Positions 19,074 through 21,715 of a stretch of DNA of 21,715 nt are shown piece by piece. The translations under genes were made by a program, and so were the position numbers. Below the pieces are notes generated by a model. The model was given only the letters and a program-made list of their open reading frames with translations. It was not told the DNA's origin and made no database searches. The DNA is taken from positions 1 to 21,715 of IMG/VR virus record IMGVR_UViG_3300042879_003433. One strand, 5' to 3'. The DNA comes from a virus. Within the stretch, counting starts at the first letter, position 1. Each line of letters starts with the position of its first letter.

Positions 19074-20940
19074 GTATCCCGCTCCTCTGTGTCTGGATCG
19101 CCATTCGCGGCGGAAACCCGCCGTTTTCTTCGACGTAGGCAACAGCCAACGCCAGCCCGTATCTGAGCGCGTCGCGAAAGTCGTTCGGCGCCCCTTCGTT
19201 TTTCTTCACCCACAGCAGTTTCGCGTTGCCGCGGTTGTCGATGCTGTCTGAGATTGTAGCGTTGCACAGGTGCTCAAGGAATTCGATATCGCCTTCGGAG
19301 CCCACGCATAGCCCAAGCCCTTCCGCCTGTGCCGGCGTGCGTTCGTCGAGTCGGGCCTGCAGGTCCGTTTCCCAATAATCTGTATTGACCAAAAACAGCA
19401 TCTGTTCTGAGCGGTCGTTGGTCTGCACGGGGGCGAGTTTGTACGGCTTGCCTCCCAAATCGTTTGAGGAACCTTTGCACGGAACCATCCCGGGGTGCGA
19501 GTTGCAAAAGTCATACGTGCGTTTGGTATCCCAACCGCTGTCGGCAGAGACCACGATGGGGGCCATCGGGTTGCCGCCGTCTTCGTGGTGGTATTGGCGA
19601 AGGACGACGCGGTCCCAAACGTCCTCCAGTGTGTTGAGTGCCCCATAATCCACGACGTGCGAGCGGAAGTCATCACCGTGGGCGAGGACAACGTAGAGAC
19701 GATACCCGCCCTCGGCTGCTTGCTGGTCGATTGTGACCGTCAAGAATCGCCCCCAGACCGGGACAACGCCGCGGGGGACAGGCGTCCGCAGGCGTTCGCC
19801 GATGCGTTCGGGAGTCGATTTCGATTTCCTCGCCTCCCACGTTTCGCCGGCGTCTTCGTTGATCCATTGCCGGAGCTTCGCGGGGCTTTTGCACTTGCCG
19901 AGGAAATCAGAAACGATCTGCCCCCAGCCGTGAAACAAGGCGTAGAAAACTGAGAGCTGAGAACCCCATTCGGAACCCCAGTTGGTTGGCGTGCCGATCA
20001 GCCATGACATGTCATCTGGTGGCAAACTACGGGCGTCCATTGCCTTGTCGTGATCCACTTCACAGCCGGCAGGAACCCAGACGCCTCGCGGCATCATCCA
20101 TGCTCTGTGCAGGTCGTCGATGCGGCCCTCACAATGCCGGCAGACGTAGTGGGCTGTGCGGCGTGCAAGGTCACGGTCTGTCGCCCCTGTCGGCAGTTTG
20201 TCGAAGAAGATTCCGCCAGGTGTCTGGCCGTTGCCGAATTCGAGCGTCTGGAATTTGAAGCAATGCGGGCAGGGAACGTGGTAACGGTGGTTGGTGCTTT
20301 GCAATCGGCCGAATTCCACGTTGGACTTGTTGCGGACTGAAGGAGTGCTTTCGAACACGAATTTCCGGTCCGGGTGTTCTGCCCCGCGTTTTCTGAATCG
20401 CTCCAGCGGATCCCCTTCGCTGGAGGTCTTCTCTTGAACCCATTTATCAATCTCGTTGCCGTGGCCGATGCGGATGGACTTGTCGGCAAGTCTGCTTTTG
20501 CCACGCGGCCATGCCCCATGGCACACTGCACGCCGCAGGGCGATGCGGGTCTTTGACTGCCGCTGCCGAATCGGGACCTGAGAGCGAAGGCGTGGGCAGT
20601 ATTCCAGCATCAACCAGAATCGCCCGAAAACCGATTTGCAGTTGGTTTCGTCCGGCGTCGCAAACATCGTTTCCTCGGGGCGGGTGTCCATGCTTCTCAT
20701 GAGCATTCCCAGCCCGAAATTCGTCTTAAACATACGGGCAGCCCACTGCATCCACAGGGCGCGGAATTGTGGGTTGTCATATGCCCAGCACGGGCCTTGC
20801 GGGGCTGTGACCCACGGGACGGACTGTTCGTCGAATGCCCTGCCGGTGTGGTCGTAGAAGTGCAGCCGGAGCCAGTCGGCTGAAGACTCATGGACTCGCG
20901 GCCGCATCGCGTCGCGGGCGACAATGGCGGATAGTCTCAC
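19033..20940 (-). CDS. Terminase large subunit, GpA family, 635 aa
   Basis: This is the ATP-driven packaging motor and end-cutting nuclease. GTG 20940 makes a GTGA overlap with the small-subunit gene. The N-terminal ATPase region has a P-loop candidate MQWAARMFKTNFG (about 64-75), MFATPDETNCKSVFGRF (92-108), a Walker B-like RIGHGNEIDKW (157-167) and the conserved FVFESTPSVRNKSNVEFG (194-211). A zinc module has CPHC at 224-227 and CRHC at 267-270. The C-terminal nuclease has candidate acidic residues in FLTVTIDQQ (D405), VVSADSGWDTKRTYDF (D467) and NDFRDALRYGLALA (D587, D590). The length agrees with lambda gpA (641 aa). The P-loop lacks the usual GKT, and Walker B reads N-E where D-E is common. 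Confidence 0.93.
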   Translation of the reverse strand: MRLSAIVARDAMRPRVHESSADWLRLHFYDHTGRAFDEQSVPWVTAPQGPCWAYDNPQFRALWMQWAARMFKTNFGLGMLMRSMDTRPEETMFATPDETNCKSVFGRFWLMLEYCPRLRSQVPIRQRQSKTRIALRRAVCHGAWPRGKSRLADKSIRIGHGNEIDKWVQEKTSSEGDPLERFRKRGAEHPDRKFVFESTPSVRNKSNVEFGRLQSTNHRYHVPCPHCFKFQTLEFGNGQTPGGIFFDKLPTGATDRDLARRTAHYVCRHCEGRIDDLHRAWMMPRGVWVPAGCEVDHDKAMDARSLPPDDMSWLIGTPTNWGSEWGSQLSVFYALFHGWGQIVSDFLGKCKSPAKLRQWINEDAGETWEARKSKSTPERIGERLRTPVPRGVVPVWGRFLTVTIDQQAAEGGYRLYVVLAHGDDFRSHVVDYGALNTLEDVWDRVVLRQYHHEDGGNPMAPIVVSADSGWDTKRTYDFCNSHPGMVPCKGSSNDLGGKPYKLAPVQTNDRSEQMLFLVNTDYWETDLQARLDERTPAQAEGLGLCVGSEGDIEFLEHLCNATISDSIDNRGNAKLLWVKKNEGAPNDFRDALRYGLALAVAYVEENGGFPPRMAIQTQRSGIHGGETRPDGRPWL

Positions 20941-21524
20941 ACTAAGTCCTCCAGGCTGTCGCAGAACTCGCGGCGGGCGATGTCGATCTCGTTGGTTGCC
21001 AGTCTCAGCGTCTCTGCCTTCGCTGCGTCCGGTGCGAGTCGTGCGAGTTTCTCGGGAAGGGATTGCAGCCGGGAAACCAGTCGAGACCAGAGCAGTGCCA
21101 TGTCTCGCTCGATCTCCACTCGCTCTATCAGTTCGCCGCGTTTTTTCGCGTTCTCGATTCGCCGCTTTTCCGACTGCAGTCGGATCTGCTCAATCTCCGC
21201 CTGCCGTTTCTCTTCGCTGGTGGTGCTGGCGTTGCCGGTGGCTTTGGCCAGTCGCCACGCCACGATTTGTTGAAGTGGATAACGGCCTTCGGTGCCAGGC
21301 ATTGGCGGGGACTCTGTCCGCCATTGCTTCACCGTCTGGACTGCGAGCCCAAAGAACTCCGCCACCTCCGCCAGCGTCCGGCATTCCCAGCGTGTGCTGT
21401 GCTGCTTCCGCTCTTCTGCCTCCAACAGGTCCTCGATAGCCTGCAGGTCGTCCGCGCTGTCAGCGGAGTCGAGCAATTCGAGCAGCCAGCGCCGCTCTTC
21501 GGTTGCTGGTGCTGCTGCTGTCAT
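20937..21524 (-). CDS. Terminase small subunit, Nu1-like, 195 aa
   Basis: This subunit recognises the packaging site and hands the DNA to the large subunit. ATG 21524 is preferred over a TTG 57 bases upstream, which would need a 120-nt overlap. Residues 50-100 form a MerR-like winged helix: RTLAEVAEFFGLAVQTVKQW, RTESPPMPGTEGRYPLQQIV and AWRLAKATG. A long coiled coil follows, with EEKRQAEIEQIRLQSEKRRI, ENAKKRGELIERVEIERDMA and LLWSRLVSRLQSLPEKLARL. This matches the order of lambda gpNu1: a winged helix, a charged helix with 'NAr..gE.ve', then the region that contacts gpA. The N-terminal 30 residues are a helical extension. Confidence 0.88.
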   Translation of the reverse strand: MTAAAPATEERRWLLELLDSADSADDLQAIEDLLEAEERKQHSTRWECRTLAEVAEFFGLAVQTVKQWRTESPPMPGTEGRYPLQQIVAWRLAKATGNASTTSEEKRQAEIEQIRLQSEKRRIENAKKRGELIERVEIERDMALLWSRLVSRLQSLPEKLARLAPDAAKAETLRLATNEIDIARREFCDSLEDLV

Positions 21525-21714
21525 TTGCGGGGGACTCCGAGTTTTCGACGCGGTGGACGTGGGCGTGAGCGTGGGCGACAACTGCAGGGGGTTTCTCAGC
21601 CTCCGCGTTTGATTCCTGCATCTTCACCAAAACGCGGGCGGCTGCGATTTTGTCGCGGGGCTTGCCCTCCGCCACGATTTTAACGAGCGCCGCCGGCAAG
21701 CCTGCCAGTAGGTT
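21460..21714 (-). CDS. Helical hypothetical protein upstream of the terminase (start outside window)
   Basis: The frame is open to the right edge (84 codons visible, first residues NLLAGL), so its start lies outside. It begins with a repeat-like helix pair, AALVKIVAEGKPRDKIAAA and RVLVKMQESNAEAEK, similar in style to small helical-repeat proteins often found before phage terminases. A His-rich stretch, AHAHAHVH, could bind metal or may only be a by-product of overlapping coding. A Ser/Asn-rich linker and a basic C-terminal helix (RRAALAARIARLR) follow. The end overlaps the small terminase by 65 nt in another frame. Function is unknown. Confidence 0.65.
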   Translation of the reverse strand, partial: NLLAGLPAALVKIVAEGKPRDKIAAARVLVKMQESNAEAEKPPAVVAHAHAHVHRVENSESPANDSSSTSNRRAALAARIARLR

Positions 21715-21715
21715 G

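Noticed and set aside
1-21715. CRISPR arrays, insertion sequences or an integrase with attachment sites
   Set aside because: No regularly spaced repeats, no terminal inverted repeats with a transposase, and no tyrosine or serine recombinase motif were seen on either strand.

Overview
This window is part of a tailed-phage or prophage genome with siphovirus-type morphology. It is GC-rich by eye and uses ATG plus frequent GTG starts. Almost every gene lies on the minus strand, so the biological order runs from the right edge to the left edge. The diagnostic set is a Nu1-like small terminase, a GpA-family large terminase, a lambda-family portal, a prohead protease/major capsid fusion, neck and tail-completion proteins, a tail tube protein, a short tape measure and a large tail hub-like protein. 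No sheath gene is visible, which argues for a non-contractile tail. The host cannot be proven. The Cys-rich tail proteins, the lectin-like protein beside the capsid gene and the style of the hypothetical genes resemble what I remember from prophages of Planctomycetota and similar environmental bacteria; this is a low-confidence inference.

Layout from right to left. (1) 21715-18508, packaging: a partial helical protein, both terminase subunits, a small zinc-ribbon protein and a gpW-like protein. (2) 18511-11622, head, neck and tail tube: portal, protease-capsid fusion, beta-sandwich protein, head-tail joining protein, tail terminator candidate, tail-completion protein and tail tube. (3) 11598-6755, tail: a protein in the chaperone position, tape measure, two small tail proteins and the hub-like protein. 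(4) 6758-3514, distal tail and enzymes: two cysteine-rich proteins, then a three-part fusion (C-x2-C phage domain, phosphoribosyltransferase, HAD phosphatase), a SAM methyltransferase and a tiny membrane protein. Most junctions here are ATGA, GTGA or TAATG overlaps, so this is one long translationally coupled operon.

(5) About 3475-2789 is a switch point. The only plus-strand gene (3209-3472) faces the end of the structural operon across two tandem hairpins. Upstream of it lies a repeat-rich control region with four tandem 11-bp units, palindromes and a 15-bp direct repeat. (6) 2788-1 is an accessory or early arm of small minus-strand genes. Several are C-x2-C proteins, one is a 22-residue membrane micropeptide, one is a 51-residue zinc-knuckle protein, and a ParB-like gene runs off the left edge. 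This arm holds a good intrinsic terminator, a cloverleaf-like inverted-repeat block and a 9-bp motif (GCAAGGTGC) repeated upstream of three genes.

The most unusual content is the phosphoribosyltransferase-HAD fusion plus methyltransferase wired into the tail operon. It looks like a small-molecule or glycan-modifying module, but its substrate cannot be read from sequence. No integrase, repressor, endolysin, CRISPR array, tRNA or insertion sequence was recognised.
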